Part shown: positions 50,203 to 59,133 of the stretch, in pieces
Layout of the letters: each line of letters begins with the position of its first letter
Numbering within the stretch: the stretch's first letter is position 1
Assembly: GCF_001482365.1 (NCBI RefSeq)
Contig: NZ_CP013254.1
Coordinates: 868,001-932,000 of the forward strand
Direction of reading: 5' to 3'
Length of the DNA: 64,000 nt
Source: Kocuria flava
GTDB lineage: Bacteria; Actinomycetota; Actinomycetes; Actinomycetales; Micrococcaceae
Program-made: the position numbers and the translations under genes
The notes under the pieces: generated by a model
What the model saw: the letters and a program-made list of their open reading frames with translations, nothing else
Told to the model about the DNA's origin: nothing
The model's database searches: none

Positions 50203-51087
50203 GTGACCGACCCGACCGAGACCACCGCGCCCGGGGCCGCCGGCGCCCTGCCGTCCGTGTGGATGCAGGACCTCACGTGGGAGGAGGTGGCCGGGTACCT
50301 GGAGCACGAGCGCATCGCCGTCGTCCCCGTGGGCAGCACCGAGCAGCACGGCCCCGCCGGGGTGCTGGGCGTGGACGCCTACGTGGCGATCACCCTCGCC
50401 GAGGACCTGGCCCAGCGCACCGGCGTGCTGTGCACGCCCCCGATCTGGTTCGGCGACTCCAGCCACCACGGGGCGTTCCCCGGCACCCTCAGCGTCCAGG
50501 CCTCGACGCTGTCGCTGCTCGTGCGCGACGTCTGCCGCAGCCTGGCCCGCCACGGCTTCGACCGGATCGTGCTCGTCAACGGGCACAAGGGCTCCAACCT
50601 GCCCGCGCTGACCACCTCGCTGCGGCAGCTGCACGACGAGGAGCTGCCCGGGGTGCTCTTCGCCGTGGCCGACCCGCTGCACCTGGCCCGTTCCGCGGCG
50701 CCGGGGCTCAAGGACGTCAACGAGCACCACGGCGGGGAGCTCGAGCTCTCCCACGTCCACCACCGGATCCCCGGGTCCGTGCGCACCGACCGGCTCACCG
50801 ACGCCGGCGTGGACTTCCAGGAGGTCTTCGGCGGGTTCGTGGGCGACGACCTCTTCGGTCCCGCCCCGGACGGCGTGGACATCATCTGGTCCGGGGAGGA
50901 GCAGCGGCGCTTCGCCCCGACCGGCAGCTTCAGCTCCTCGACGGGGCTCAGCGAGGAGAAGGGGCGGCGCTACCACGACCACATCGTGGCCCGGCTCGCC
51001 GAGCTGGTCGCGTGGCTGCGCACCTACGACGGCCCGGTCGGCGCGAAGCCGGCCCCCCGGGGCCCGGAGGGGCCCGCGGCCGGCTGA
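50203..51087 (+). CDS. Creatininase-family amidohydrolase
   Basis: This 294-residue protein starts at GTG 50203 behind GAGGAGGAA. The metal-binding motifs of the family are all visible: VVPVGSTEQHGP (Glu and His), VDAYVAI, NGHKGSNLPAL, and EHHGGELELS. These enzymes (creatininase, FAPy deformylase, mycofactocin MftE) hydrolyse cyclic or linear amide bonds with two metal ions. The gene follows the NRAMP-related transporter by 86 bp, probably in the same transcript. The likely role is hydrolysis of the imported nitrogen compound. An in-frame ATG at 50170 is a less likely start. Confidence 0.86.
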   Translation: MTDPTETTAPGAAGALPSVWMQDLTWEEVAGYLEHERIAVVPVGSTEQHGPAGVLGVDAYVAITLAEDLAQRTGVLCTPPIWFGDSSHHGAFPGTLSVQASTLSLLVRDVCRSLARHGFDRIVLVNGHKGSNLPALTTSLRQLHDEELPGVLFAVADPLHLARSAAPGLKDVNEHHGGELELSHVHHRIPGSVRTDRLTDAGVDFQEVFGGFVGDDLFGPAPDGVDIIWSGEEQRRFAPTGSFSSSTGLSEEKGRRYHDHIVARLAELVAWLRTYDGPVGAKPAPRGPEGPAAG

Positions 51088-51101
51088 GGTCCCGGGGGAC
51101 C
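51088..51101. terminator. Short hairpin between convergent genes
   Basis: GGTCCC-GG-GGGACC directly after the creatininase stop, in front of the convergent gene's stop at 51105. The stem is only 6 bp and has no T-run. Confidence 0.35.
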
Positions 51102-51104
51102 GGC

Positions 51105-51827
51105 TCAGAAGAAGCCGTTGCCGTGCGGCATCCGCTCCGGCACGGGCTGGACGACCTCCCAGTGCTCCACGATCCGGTCCTCGGCCACCCGCCACAGGTC
51201 GTAGCAGCCGGCCGGGACCGGGGCGCCCGGCGCGCCGTCGCCGGGCTCGAGGTCGGCCTCGGTCAGGGTGAGCACGAGGTCGCCCTCGCCGAGCACCCGG
51301 CGGAGCGTGCGCCGGGTCAGCCGCCGGTCCGGGCGGTGCTCGACGTAGTAGTGGCCCCGGCCCAGCTCCTCGAGGGCGTCCTGGTCGGCGCCGAGGAGCC
51401 GCTCGTGCACCCACTCGGTGACCAGTGCCTTGTTCGCGGCGGTGCGCTCCGCGTCGGAGGCCTCCGGGGGCCCGCCGGTCCGGTGGGCCCCCTCGTGCCC
51501 GCCGGGCAGGGGCTCGAATGCGTCCCAGTGCTCGGCGATCCGGTCCCCGTCCAGGCGGAAGACGTCCACCGCCACCATCGGGTCGGGGCCGAAGCCGTGG
51601 TAGACGCTGTGGGTCGCGACCATGTCCCCGTCCTGGATCATCCGGAGCATGTCGATCCGGAAGTCCGGCGGCAGCTGACCGACCACGGCCTTGAGCCCGT
51701 CCGGGCCGTCGGGTCCGAGCGCCGAGTGCTGGCGGAAGCCGGGGGCCCAGTGGCGGTCGACGGCCGTCGGGTCCCGGTCGCCGAAGAGCTCGGCGCCGGC
51801 GGTGATCACGATCTGCTTGCGGTCCAT
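51105..51827 (-). CDS. Tandem SnoaL-like (NTF2-fold) protein
   Basis: This 240-residue protein contains two SnoaL/NTF2-like domains in tandem. Residues about 5-115 have WAPGFRQHSALGPDG, MVATHSVYHGFG and VDVFRLDGDRIAEHWDA. Residues about 125-235 have ERLLGADQDAL, HYYVEHRPD, CYDLWRVAEDRIVEHWEVVQ. SnoaL-type proteins are small cone-shaped enzymes or binding proteins; polyketide cyclases and many proteins of unknown role share the fold. ATG 51827 follows GGGGA. The duplicated form is common in actinobacteria, and its substrate is unknown. Confidence 0.78.
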   Translation of the reverse strand: MDRKQIVITAGAELFGDRDPTAVDRHWAPGFRQHSALGPDGPDGLKAVVGQLPPDFRIDMLRMIQDGDMVATHSVYHGFGPDPMVAVDVFRLDGDRIAEHWDAFEPLPGGHEGAHRTGGPPEASDAERTAANKALVTEWVHERLLGADQDALEELGRGHYYVEHRPDRRLTRRTLRRVLGEGDLVLTLTEADLEPGDGAPGAPVPAGCYDLWRVAEDRIVEHWEVVQPVPERMPHGNGFF

Positions 51828-52036
51828 GGCCGTCCCCTGACGCTGCCGGCCCGACAGGTCCGCCGGACCGTCCCGGTGGGGCACCCCGCGGGGCGTGGCG
51901 ACCACGCTACTCCGGCCGGGTCCGCCCGGACAGGGACGTGCGCCGTGTGACGGACCGGGCGCCCGCCGGCCGGTCCGGACGTCTTGTCCTCGGAGGGCCC
52001 ACGGCCCACCATGGAGCTGTCCCGAGGGGAGGGGTC

Positions 52037-53008
52037 ATGCGGATCGCGCTGGCCGGCGACGTCATGCTGGGCCGCCTGGTCGACGAGCGGCTGCGCCGGG
52101 AGGCGCCCGACTACCCGTGGGGCGACGTCCTGCCGCTGCTCGCGCAGGCGGACCTGCGCATCGCCAACCTGGAGTGCGTGCTCGCCGACGACGGGCCGCC
52201 GTGGCCGCGCAAGACCTTCCACTTCCGCTCCGACCCGGCCAACGTCGCCGTGCTCGAGGCGGCCGGGATCGACGTCGTGACGCTGGCGAACAACCACGTC
52301 CTCGACCACGGCGCCGGGGCGCTGGGGCAGATGCTCGCGGTGCTCGACGCCCACGGCATCGCCCGCACCGGCGCCGGCCCGGACGCGGCCGCCGCGTCCG
52401 CCCCGGCCGTCGTGGACGTGGGCGGCACGGCCGTGGGCGTCGTGGCGGCCACCGACAACGAACGCCGCTGGGCCGCGGGCCCGGACGCGCCCGGGATCGC
52501 GTGGCTGCCGATCGACCTGCAGGACCCGCGGGCGCAGGAGTTCCTCGCGCTCGTCCGGCGGACCCGGGCCCGCACCGGCTTCCTGGTCGCCGCCGTGCAC
52601 TGGGGCCCGAACTGGGGCGACGACGTGCCCGAGGAGCACCGGGTCTTCGCGCACGCACTGGTCGAGGCGGGGGCGGACGTCGTCGTCGGGCACTCCCCGC
52701 ACGTCTTCCGCGGGGTGGAGCTCCACCGCGGCCGGCCGGTGCTCTACAGCGCCGGCGACTTCGTCGACGACTACGCGGTGCACCCGGTCGAGCGCAACGA
52801 CCAGTCGTTCCTCTTCCACCTCGACGTCGAGGGGGCCCGGCCGCGGACCCTGCGCCTGCACCCCACCGTCGTCGAGGACTGCCGGGTGGTGCGGGCGGGC
52901 AGGGAGGCCCGGGCGATCGCGGCGCGGATGGCCGAGCGCAGCGCCGCGCTGGGCACCGCGTCCCGGTGGATCGACGGCGAGCGCTGCCTGGAGATCCCCG
53001 TGGGCTGA
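52037..53008 (+). CDS. CapA-family metallophosphatase-like protein, no signal peptide
   Basis: This 323-residue protein starts at ATG 52037 after GAGGGGAGGGG. Family motifs are clear: GDVMLGR at residues 8-14, RIANLECVL, VTLANNHVLDHG, AVHWGPNW and VVGHSPHVFRGVE. CapA (PgsA) relatives are linked with poly-gamma-glutamate capsule anchoring, but many stand-alone cytosolic members exist with unknown substrates. This one has no signal peptide or membrane anchor, and no capBC genes are nearby. A capsule role is therefore not supported. Confidence 0.82.
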   Translation: MRIALAGDVMLGRLVDERLRREAPDYPWGDVLPLLAQADLRIANLECVLADDGPPWPRKTFHFRSDPANVAVLEAAGIDVVTLANNHVLDHGAGALGQMLAVLDAHGIARTGAGPDAAAASAPAVVDVGGTAVGVVAATDNERRWAAGPDAPGIAWLPIDLQDPRAQEFLALVRRTRARTGFLVAAVHWGPNWGDDVPEEHRVFAHALVEAGADVVVGHSPHVFRGVELHRGRPVLYSAGDFVDDYAVHPVERNDQSFLFHLDVEGARPRTLRLHPTVVEDCRVVRAGREARAIAARMAERSAALGTASRWIDGERCLEIPVG

Positions 53009-53020
53009 GACCGCCGCGGG

Positions 53021-54304
53021 CTACGCCCCGGCGTGGTCGCGGCGCTCGAGGAGCCGGGAGACGCCGTAGCCGATGACGATGCCCCAGAACGCGGCGTGGA
53101 TGTTGAACAGGTCCAGCCCGGAGACGGTCACGACGAAGGTCACCAGGGAGCCGAGGGTGAAGGTCGTGGCGAAGGCCGTGACGAAGGCCTGCTGCAGGGC
53201 CTTGAGCATCGCGATCCCGCCCAGGGCCAGCACGAACGCCTCCGGGGTGGCGAGCATGAACCGGGTCAGGGCCGGGGCCAGCAGCGCGAAGACCAGCGCG
53301 ATCGAGCCGTAGACCACCGCGCCGGTGTACTGGCGGTGCTTCTCCCCGGAGGAGGTCAGCAGGGCGTTGGTCGGACCGGTCACGCACGCCGAGACGGCCC
53401 CGAACCCGGCGTTGAGCACCGAGAACGCCCCGGAGACGATCGCCGAGACGTTGACGGGCGGGCGGTGGCCGGCGGCGCGCAGCACGGCCACGCCCTGGCC
53501 GCTCTGGACGATGAGCACCGTGATCGCCAGCGGGACCACGAGCTCCAGCTGGGCGGCCCAGGTGAACTCCGGGGCGGTGAACACGGGGGCGGCCAGGATC
53601 GGCCCGTCCGCCGAGTCCAGGGCGAACTGCCCGCTGAGCGCCACGGCGGCGATGCCCACCACCAGGGTGCCCAGCACCGGCGGGAGGAACCGTCCCAGGA
53701 CGGGCACCGCGCTCAGCAGCAGGAAGGCCAGCACCATGGGACCGGCCACCACGGGGTTGGTGCGGGTGGACTCCACGATGTCGGTGCCGAAGCGCAGGAA
53801 CACCGCCGCGACCATGGCCATGACGATGGGCATCGGGATCGCCGCCATCACCCGGCGCACCACCCCGCTCGCGCCCAGGGCCAGGATGAGCACCCCGGAG
53901 GTGAAGAACGCCCCGACCACCTCGGGGAAGGACAGGTGCTGCAGGGACGGGCCCAGCAGCACGGTGCCGGGGATGGACCAGGCGAAGCCCAGCGGCTGGC
54001 GGTAGACCAGGGACATCAGCAGGGTCGCCGCCCCCGCGGAGAGGAAGATCCCGCTGACCCAGGACGCGAGTTGGCCCTCGGTGAGCCCGCCGGCCGCGCC
54101 CACGGCCAGGGTCACCGCGATCGGCCCGGAGGCGGCGAAGATCAGCCCGATCACGCCGTTGGCCACGTGCTGCGGGCCGAGGTCCCGCAGCACCCGGCGC
54201 GGGCCCGCCGGGCGGGTGCCGGGGCGCTCGAGCAGCGGCGAGGACCCGTTCTCCGCGACCGGTGCGGCCGGGGTGGCGGTCGGGGTCTGCTGGTCGGTGG
54301 GCAT
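53021..54304 (-). CDS. BenE-family benzoate/proton symporter-like transporter
   Basis: This 427-residue membrane protein has 11-12 helices. It matches BenE-like carriers: GVIGLIFAASGPIAVTLAVG, SWVSGIFLSAGAATLLMSL, QPLGFAWSIPGTVLLGPSL and AGHRPPVNVSAIVSG. BenE proteins belong to the wider nucleobase-transporter fold and bring aromatic acids in with protons. ATG 54304 follows CAGGAG. No benzoate-degradation genes are in the window, so benzoate as substrate is uncertain. It is divergent from the XRE regulator across a large palindrome, which suggests regulation by that protein. Confidence 0.83.
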   Translation of the reverse strand: MPTDQQTPTATPAAPVAENGSSPLLERPGTRPAGPRRVLRDLGPQHVANGVIGLIFAASGPIAVTLAVGAAGGLTEGQLASWVSGIFLSAGAATLLMSLVYRQPLGFAWSIPGTVLLGPSLQHLSFPEVVGAFFTSGVLILALGASGVVRRVMAAIPMPIVMAMVAAVFLRFGTDIVESTRTNPVVAGPMVLAFLLLSAVPVLGRFLPPVLGTLVVGIAAVALSGQFALDSADGPILAAPVFTAPEFTWAAQLELVVPLAITVLIVQSGQGVAVLRAAGHRPPVNVSAIVSGAFSVLNAGFGAVSACVTGPTNALLTSSGEKHRQYTGAVVYGSIALVFALLAPALTRFMLATPEAFVLALGGIAMLKALQQAFVTAFATTFTLGSLVTFVVTVSGLDLFNIHAAFWGIVIGYGVSRLLERRDHAGA

Positions 54305-54386
54305 GGGCACTCCTGGACGGCGCGGACGGACGGGTGGTGCGACCAGTACAGCAGAGCCCGGCGGCCGGCGGGCTCTCCCGGGGGTG

Positions 54387-54427
54387 CCCATCCGATCCTG
54401 GGCACGGCATGCCCAGGATCGGATGGG
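54387..54427. promoter_or_regulatory. 18-bp perfect inverted repeat between transporter and XRE regulator
   Basis: CCCATCCGATCCTGGGCA (54387-54404) and its exact inverse (54410-54427) are separated by CGGCA. It lies 54 bp before the XRE gene start and 83 bp before the BenE-like start. Such a long perfect palindrome in a divergent promoter region is most likely an operator for the regulator, although an RNA hairpin is possible in either transcript. Confidence 0.7.
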
Positions 54428-54480
54428 TGTCCTGCTGCTGCCGGGGCGCATGATGGAGGAGAGGGAGAGGAGGCCCGACC

Positions 54481-55377
54481 ATGAACCCCGGTACCGACCT
54501 CGGCGAGTTCCTCAGGGCCCGCCGCGCCCTCGTCGCCCCCGATCGCGACGGCGGGCCGCGGCGGCGTGTGCCCGGCCTGCGGCGGGAGGAGGTCGCGGCC
54601 CTGGCCGGGGTCAGCGCCGACTACTACACCCGCCTGGAGCAGGGCCGGCACAAGCGCCCCTCGGAGTCCGTGCTGGACGCCCTGGCCCGGGCCCTGCAGC
54701 TGGACGAGACGGCCACCCGCCACCTGTTCGACCTCGCCCGTGCGGTGGCGGCCCCGCAGCGGGCCGCGCCGCCGGAGGCCCAGCGCGTGCGGCCCTCCCT
54801 GCACCGCCTGCTGGAGTCCTTCACCGCCCACCCGGCGTTCGTCCGCGGCCGGCGCACCGAGGTGCTGGCCATGAACCCGCTGGCGGCGTTCCTGCTCGCC
54901 GACCTCCCGGCCCGGCCGGCCCGGGAGCGCAGCCTGATCCGCTGGGCCTTCCTGGACCCCGAGGCCCGGACCCGCTACGTGGACTGGGAGAAGGTGGCCT
55001 CCTCCATGGTCGGCACCCTGCGCCTGGACGCCGGGCGCCACCCGCACGACCCGCTGCTGGCCCAGCTGGTCGGGGAGCTGTCGGTGCACAGCGAGCAGTT
55101 CCGCACGTGGTGGGCCGACCACCGCGTGGTCGAGCGCCGCGACGGGATCAAGCGGCTCGACCACCCGCTGGTCGGGCGCCTGGACATCTGCTACGAGGCC
55201 CTCGACGTCACCGGGGCGGCCGACCAGACCCTGTTCGTCTACACCACCGAGCCCGGCTCCGAGTCCGAGGCCAGGCTGCGGACCCTCGCCGCCTGGGTCC
55301 ACGAGGAGTCCCCGGCGCCCCCGTCGTCGCCCGCCGCGGCTCCGGAGCGTCCCGGGGCGGACCCCGCCGGGCGGTAG
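54481..55377 (+). CDS. XRE regulator with MmyB-like ligand domain
   Basis: This 298-residue protein has an N-terminal helix-turn-helix with the very typical GLRREEVAALAGVSADYYTR segment, then LEQGRHKRPSESVLDALARA. The ~180-residue C-terminal domain (HPAFVRGRRTEVLAMNPLAA, HRVVERRDGIKRLDHPLVG) is MmyB-like, a PAS-type pocket that binds fatty-acid-like ligands in the group. Regulators of this family control neighbouring transporters or short-chain dehydrogenases. The divergent BenE-like gene and the 18-bp palindrome fit. The ATG follows GAGAGGAGG. Confidence 0.88.
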   Translation: MNPGTDLGEFLRARRALVAPDRDGGPRRRVPGLRREEVAALAGVSADYYTRLEQGRHKRPSESVLDALARALQLDETATRHLFDLARAVAAPQRAAPPEAQRVRPSLHRLLESFTAHPAFVRGRRTEVLAMNPLAAFLLADLPARPARERSLIRWAFLDPEARTRYVDWEKVASSMVGTLRLDAGRHPHDPLLAQLVGELSVHSEQFRTWWADHRVVERRDGIKRLDHPLVGRLDICYEALDVTGAADQTLFVYTTEPGSESEARLRTLAAWVHEESPAPPSSPAAAPERPGADPAGR

Positions 55378-55537
55378 TCCCCGCCGGTCCCGGCGCGGGC
55401 GGGACGTCCGGGCCCGGGAGGCGGCCGTCCGCCCGGAGGCTGGGCAACCGCGGCGGAACGCGAGAGGGTGGGAGTGGGCCGGTCCCGCACGCCGCGGCGC
55501 CGGTCCGCCGACCCAGCCCCCGAGCAGAGGAGAGACC

Positions 55538-56176
55538 GTGCCCGAGACGATCGCCGGCATCACCGTTCCCGATTCGCCCCTGGTCCGCGAGACCACCGAG
55601 CTGGTCCGCCGGGCGGCCGACGAGAGCCTGTTCAACCACTCCCGCCGCGTCTTCCTGTGGGGGATGCTCAAGTCCGCCGCCCGCGGCCGCGAGGTGGACC
55701 CCGAGCTCGCCTACGTCGGGGCGATGTTCCACGACCTCGGCCTCACCGACGCCCACCGCACCACGGACCAGCGCTTCGAGATCGACGGCGCCGCCGCGGC
55801 CCAGGCGTTCCTGCGCGACCACGGCCGCTCCGAGGAGGAGGCCCGCAACGTGTGGCTGGCGATCGCCCTGCACACCACCCCCGAGATCCCCCTGCACCTG
55901 GCCCCGGAGGTCGCCGTGGTGACCCTCGGCGTCGAGACCGACGTGCTGGGACTGGACCTGGACGAGATCTCCGCGGAGCACCGCGCCGAGGTCGTCGCCG
56001 CCCACCCGCGCACCGACTTCAAGAACCAGATCCTGCACGCCTTCTACCAGGGCATGGCCGACCGGCCGGAGACCACCTTCGGCACCATGAACGACGACGT
56101 GCTCGCCCACTTCGACCCCGGCTTCCAGCGGGAGAACTTCGTGCGGATCATCCAGGAGAACGCCTGGCCCGAGTGA
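55538..56176 (+). CDS. HD-domain hydrolase
   Basis: This 212-residue protein starts at GTG 55538 behind GAGGAGAG. Metal ligands of an HD domain are visible: H34 in FNHSRRVFLWG, H65-D66 in AMFHDLGL, and IALHTTPEIPLHLA. The spacing recalls the HD proteins related to cyanamide hydratase (DDI2-like), which act on small nitriles, more than nucleotidases. The gene sits alone after the XRE regulator with 160 bp between. It is a plausible target of that regulator, but this is not shown. Confidence 0.82.
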   Translation: MPETIAGITVPDSPLVRETTELVRRAADESLFNHSRRVFLWGMLKSAARGREVDPELAYVGAMFHDLGLTDAHRTTDQRFEIDGAAAAQAFLRDHGRSEEEARNVWLAIALHTTPEIPLHLAPEVAVVTLGVETDVLGLDLDEISAEHRAEVVAAHPRTDFKNQILHAFYQGMADRPETTFGTMNDDVLAHFDPGFQRENFVRIIQENAWPE

Positions 56177-56310
56177 GCGCCGCCGGGCCTTCGCCGGCGG
56201 GCGGGGGCCCGGACCCGCGCCGGTGCAACAGAGGGGTCACATCGTTGTGGCCCCCTCCGCCCGGGCGGAGCATGGAGGCCCTGACCTCGCCGATCCCGGA
56301 GGAGCCCGTC

Positions 56311-56769
56311 ATGGCCTACACGTTCATCCCGCACATCCCCGTCGCCGACCTGGAGCGGTCGCGGACCTTCTACGAAGCCCTCGGCTGGCGGGTGCGCCCG
56401 GGCATGGAGGAGGGGCACAGCATCGTCCTCGACCTCGGCGAGGACTTCGGCGTGACGCTCGTGGAGCGGTCCTACATGCAGCAGATGGTCGGCGAGGGAC
56501 AGGAGCTGGCCGATCCCACCCGCTCGCTGTGCGGCAGCTACGCCCTGGTCGTCGAGACCCCCGAGGAGGTCGACGAGCTCGCCGACCGGGCCGCGGCCCT
56601 CGGCGCCCCCGAGATCCGGGGCGAGGACGCGGGCTACATGCGCTACCGGATCTTCGCCGACCCGGACGGCCACCGGTGGGACGTGGCCTGGGTGGATCCC
56701 CTGGCGATGGACCGGGACTGGGAGGCGGTGCGGGCCAAGTACCCGGACGCCGCGATCCCGCAGGGCTGA
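56311..56769 (+). CDS. VOC-fold (glyoxalase-like) protein
   Basis: This 152-residue protein reads FIPHIPVADLERSRTFYEAL, GWRVRPG, GSYALVVETPEEVDEL, and FADPDGHRWDVAWVDP, the classic pattern of a two-module vicinal-oxygen-chelate protein. His8 and Glu or His residues late in the sequence could bind a metal. Family members include glyoxalases, dioxygenases and antibiotic-binding proteins; this one resembles the many small VOC proteins with no assigned substrate. ATG 56311 follows GGAGGAG. Confidence 0.85.
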   Translation: MAYTFIPHIPVADLERSRTFYEALGWRVRPGMEEGHSIVLDLGEDFGVTLVERSYMQQMVGEGQELADPTRSLCGSYALVVETPEEVDELADRAAALGAPEIRGEDAGYMRYRIFADPDGHRWDVAWVDPLAMDRDWEAVRAKYPDAAIPQG

Positions 56770-56815
56770 GGCCCCGGACCAGGGTCCTCGCACAGAGGTC
56801 CCGGCGCCGGCCCGG

Positions 56816-57523
56816 TCAGCGACCGGGGCCGAGCCGGGGCGGCGGGTCGACCACCACGTGCGGGGCGATCCGCTCCACCTGCTCCCGGACCAGCCCGGTG
56901 CAGCGGACGAAGTCCTCGAGGTCCCGGAAGGGGCCGTGGGCCATCCGGGCCGAGAGGATGCGGTGGGTCAGCCACGGGTCCGCACCGGGCAGCCGCGAGA
57001 GCTCCTGGGCGGTGGCCGTGTTGAGGTCCAGCGGCCCCCGCCGGTCCCGGTCCGGCGCCGGCGGGGCCTCCCACGCCGAGCTGCCCGCCGGCCCGGGGCC
57101 GGCCGGCCAGGCCCGGGCCGCGTGCGGCACCGGCCCCGCCGGCTGCGGCGCCGGCTCGACGCGCTGGGCGTACCAGGGGCCGTGGGCCGCCCGCCAGCGC
57201 AGGTACTGCGGGTTGACGACGATCCCGTGGACGATGCTCGCGCCCCACGTGAGCACGAGGATCCCGCCGGCGAACGACCCGCCGTCGCTCGCGTCCGCCA
57301 GGACGGTGCCCGTGAGGCCGAGGACCGCGTAGACGCCGGCGGCCAGCCACCACGCCGGCCGCTTCGCCCGGGCGGCGATGTAGACGAACCCGGCCGCCGA
57401 GAAGACGCCGAAGCCCAGCAGCGGGGCGAGCAGCCACGCGCTGTGCCGCCACCGCCAGGCACGGCTCATCAGTTTCTGCTCCGGCGTGCGGTAGGGCCGG
57501 CCGTGGACGGTGCCGTAGGTCAT
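56816..57523 (-). CDS. Membrane protein with C-terminal helix-hairpin-helix (ComEA-like) domain
   Basis: This 235-residue protein has three hydrophobic helices in the first 110 residues (WLLAPLLGFGVFSAAGFVYI, WLAAGVYAVLGLTGTVLA, GILVLTWGASIVHGIVV), a Pro/Ala-rich linker, and a C-terminal helix-hairpin-helix starting DLNTATAQELSRLPG and ending FRDLEDFVRCTGL. The latter is the ComEA-type DNA-binding module seen in competence receptors. Here it would be on whichever side of the membrane the topology puts it; an odd number of helices makes both possible. No other competence genes are near. Domain fusion of this kind is common in actinobacteria and its function is unknown. Confidence 0.75.
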   Translation of the reverse strand: MTYGTVHGRPYRTPEQKLMSRAWRWRHSAWLLAPLLGFGVFSAAGFVYIAARAKRPAWWLAAGVYAVLGLTGTVLADASDGGSFAGGILVLTWGASIVHGIVVNPQYLRWRAAHGPWYAQRVEPAPQPAGPVPHAARAWPAGPGPAGSSAWEAPPAPDRDRRGPLDLNTATAQELSRLPGADPWLTHRILSARMAHGPFRDLEDFVRCTGLVREQVERIAPHVVVDPPPRLGPGR

Positions 57524-57726
57524 CGCACTCCTCGGATGCGGGCGGACGGGACGGTCCCTACGGTAGCGAGCCGCGTGTGCTTTCGTGACGGGCGACGACG
57601 GCGCGTCCGTGCCCCGTCCTGGGCCGTCCCCGACCCCTTCACGTCGCACCCGGTCGGCGCCCACCGGGACCACCAGATCTGGACACTTCACGGGACCTGC
57701 GACGAGGCCGGGGCCCGGGAAAAACA

Positions 57727-59133
57727 GTGGATCGCCGGACCTTGCGCAGCAGCGACGACGCCTGCGCTGAAGGAGGCACCTTCCATGTCATCGACCCCCT
57801 CTGCGTCCCGCACCCGAGACCGCGCGGCCCGCCGCGGGCGGACGGCACCGCCGCCGCGCACCCCCGGCCCGAGGACGAGAAGCTCCCGCTGGGCCGCACC
57901 ACGGCCTACGGCTTCCAGCACGTGCTGACCATGTACGGCGCGATCGTCGCCGTGCCCCTGATCATCGGGCAGGCCGGCGGGCTCAGCGCCGACGAGACCG
58001 CCCTGCTCATCAGCTCCTGCCTGCTCATGGGCGGGATCGCGACCTTCCTGCAGAGCTTCGGCGCCCCGTACATCGGCTCGAAGCTGCCGCTCGTGCAGGG
58101 CGTCTCCTTCGCCGGCGTGGCCCCGATGCTGGTCATCCTGGCCGGGGGCAGCGACCTGCGGGCCGTCTTCGGCGCCGTCCTGGTCTCCTCGGTGGTGGGG
58201 TTCCTGTTCGCCGGGGCGTTCTCGCGGATCATCCGCTTCTTCCCGCCGGTGGTCACCGGCACCGTCATCACCGTCATCGGGATCTCCCTGCTGCCCGTCG
58301 CGATCTCCTGGGCGGCCGGCGGCGGGGAGGGCGGCGCGGCCGCCCCGGACAGCCTGCTGCTCGCGGGGATCACCCTGCTCATCGTGCTGCTGCTGTCCAA
58401 GGTGGGCATCGGGATGATCTCCCGCCTGTCGATCCTGCCCTCCTTCGTCCTCGGCACGGGCGTGGCCGTGCTCATGGGCACGGCCGACTCCTCCGGGGTG
58501 GGCGAGGGCGCGCTGATCACCTTCCCGACCCCGCTGGCCTTCGGCACCCCCACCTTCGAGGTCGCCGCGATCGTCTCGATGCTCATCGTGGTGCTCGTGA
58601 CCATGACCGAGACCACCGCGGACATCCTCGCGGTCGGGGAGATCACCGGGGCGAAGGTCGACTCCCGCCGCGTGGCCAACGGCCTGCGCGCCGACATGCT
58701 CTCCTCGGCCGGGGCGCCGCTGCTGAACTCCTTCACCCAGACCGCCTTCGCCCTCGGCCTCGTGCCCGTGGCCGCCCCGCAGTTCTACGCCGGGTTCCCG
58801 GCGTGGACCCAGACGATCCTCGGCTCGGGCATCAGCGCCGCGGCGATCGTCGCGATCGTGCTGAACCTGCTGTTCAACGAGCTGACCGCCGGCAACGCGA
58901 AGAACCCGTCCGCCGTGGCGGCGGCCCCGGTGCGGATCGTGCGCGCCGACGTCCTGGCCCACCTGCGGGACGGGGACCAGCTGCAGAACGGCACCGTGGT
59001 GGACCGGGAGGGCGCCGAGGTGGCGGTCGTGCCGGAGCACCACTTCGACGACGTCCGCCGGATGATCGACGCCGGCGAGATCACCGACACGGGTCAGGTC
59101 CAGCAGCTGATCCTGTCGAAGAGCTCCTCCTGA
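57727..59133 (+). CDS. NCS2 nucleobase permease with internal deletion and suspect 5' end
   Basis: The open frame encodes about 468 residues of a uracil/xanthine-type permease: TAYGFQHVLTMYGAIVAVPL, FFPPVVTGTVITVIGISLL, TETTADILAVGEITG, NSFTQTAFA then directly LGLVPVAAPQFY and ILGSGISAAAIVAIVLNLLF. In normal relatives about 80 residues, including two or three helices and a GGAG(L)VMFG-type motif, lie between QTAFA and LGLVPVAAP. The junction is near 58750. In addition, the best start signal (AAGGAGG then ATG 57785) is in a different frame from the permease body; the frame used here has only a GTG at 57727 without a good site. Two lesions suggest a non-functional gene, but assembly error is possible. 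Confidence 0.7.
   Translation: MDRRTLRSSDDACAEGGTFHVIDPLCVPHPRPRGPPRADGTAAAHPRPEDEKLPLGRTTAYGFQHVLTMYGAIVAVPLIIGQAGGLSADETALLISSCLLMGGIATFLQSFGAPYIGSKLPLVQGVSFAGVAPMLVILAGGSDLRAVFGAVLVSSVVGFLFAGAFSRIIRFFPPVVTGTVITVIGISLLPVAISWAAGGGEGGAAAPDSLLLAGITLLIVLLLSKVGIGMISRLSILPSFVLGTGVAVLMGTADSSGVGEGALITFPTPLAFGTPTFEVAAIVSMLIVVLVTMTETTADILAVGEITGAKVDSRRVANGLRADMLSSAGAPLLNSFTQTAFALGLVPVAAPQFYAGFPAWTQTILGSGISAAAIVAIVLNLLFNELTAGNAKNPSAVAAAPVRIVRADVLAHLRDGDQLQNGTVVDREGAEVAVVPEHHFDDVRRMIDAGEITDTGQVQQLILSKSSS

Noticed and set aside
52037..53008. Poly-gamma-glutamate capsule locus
   Set aside because: The CapA-like protein has no signal or membrane anchor and there are no capB or capC genes nearby.
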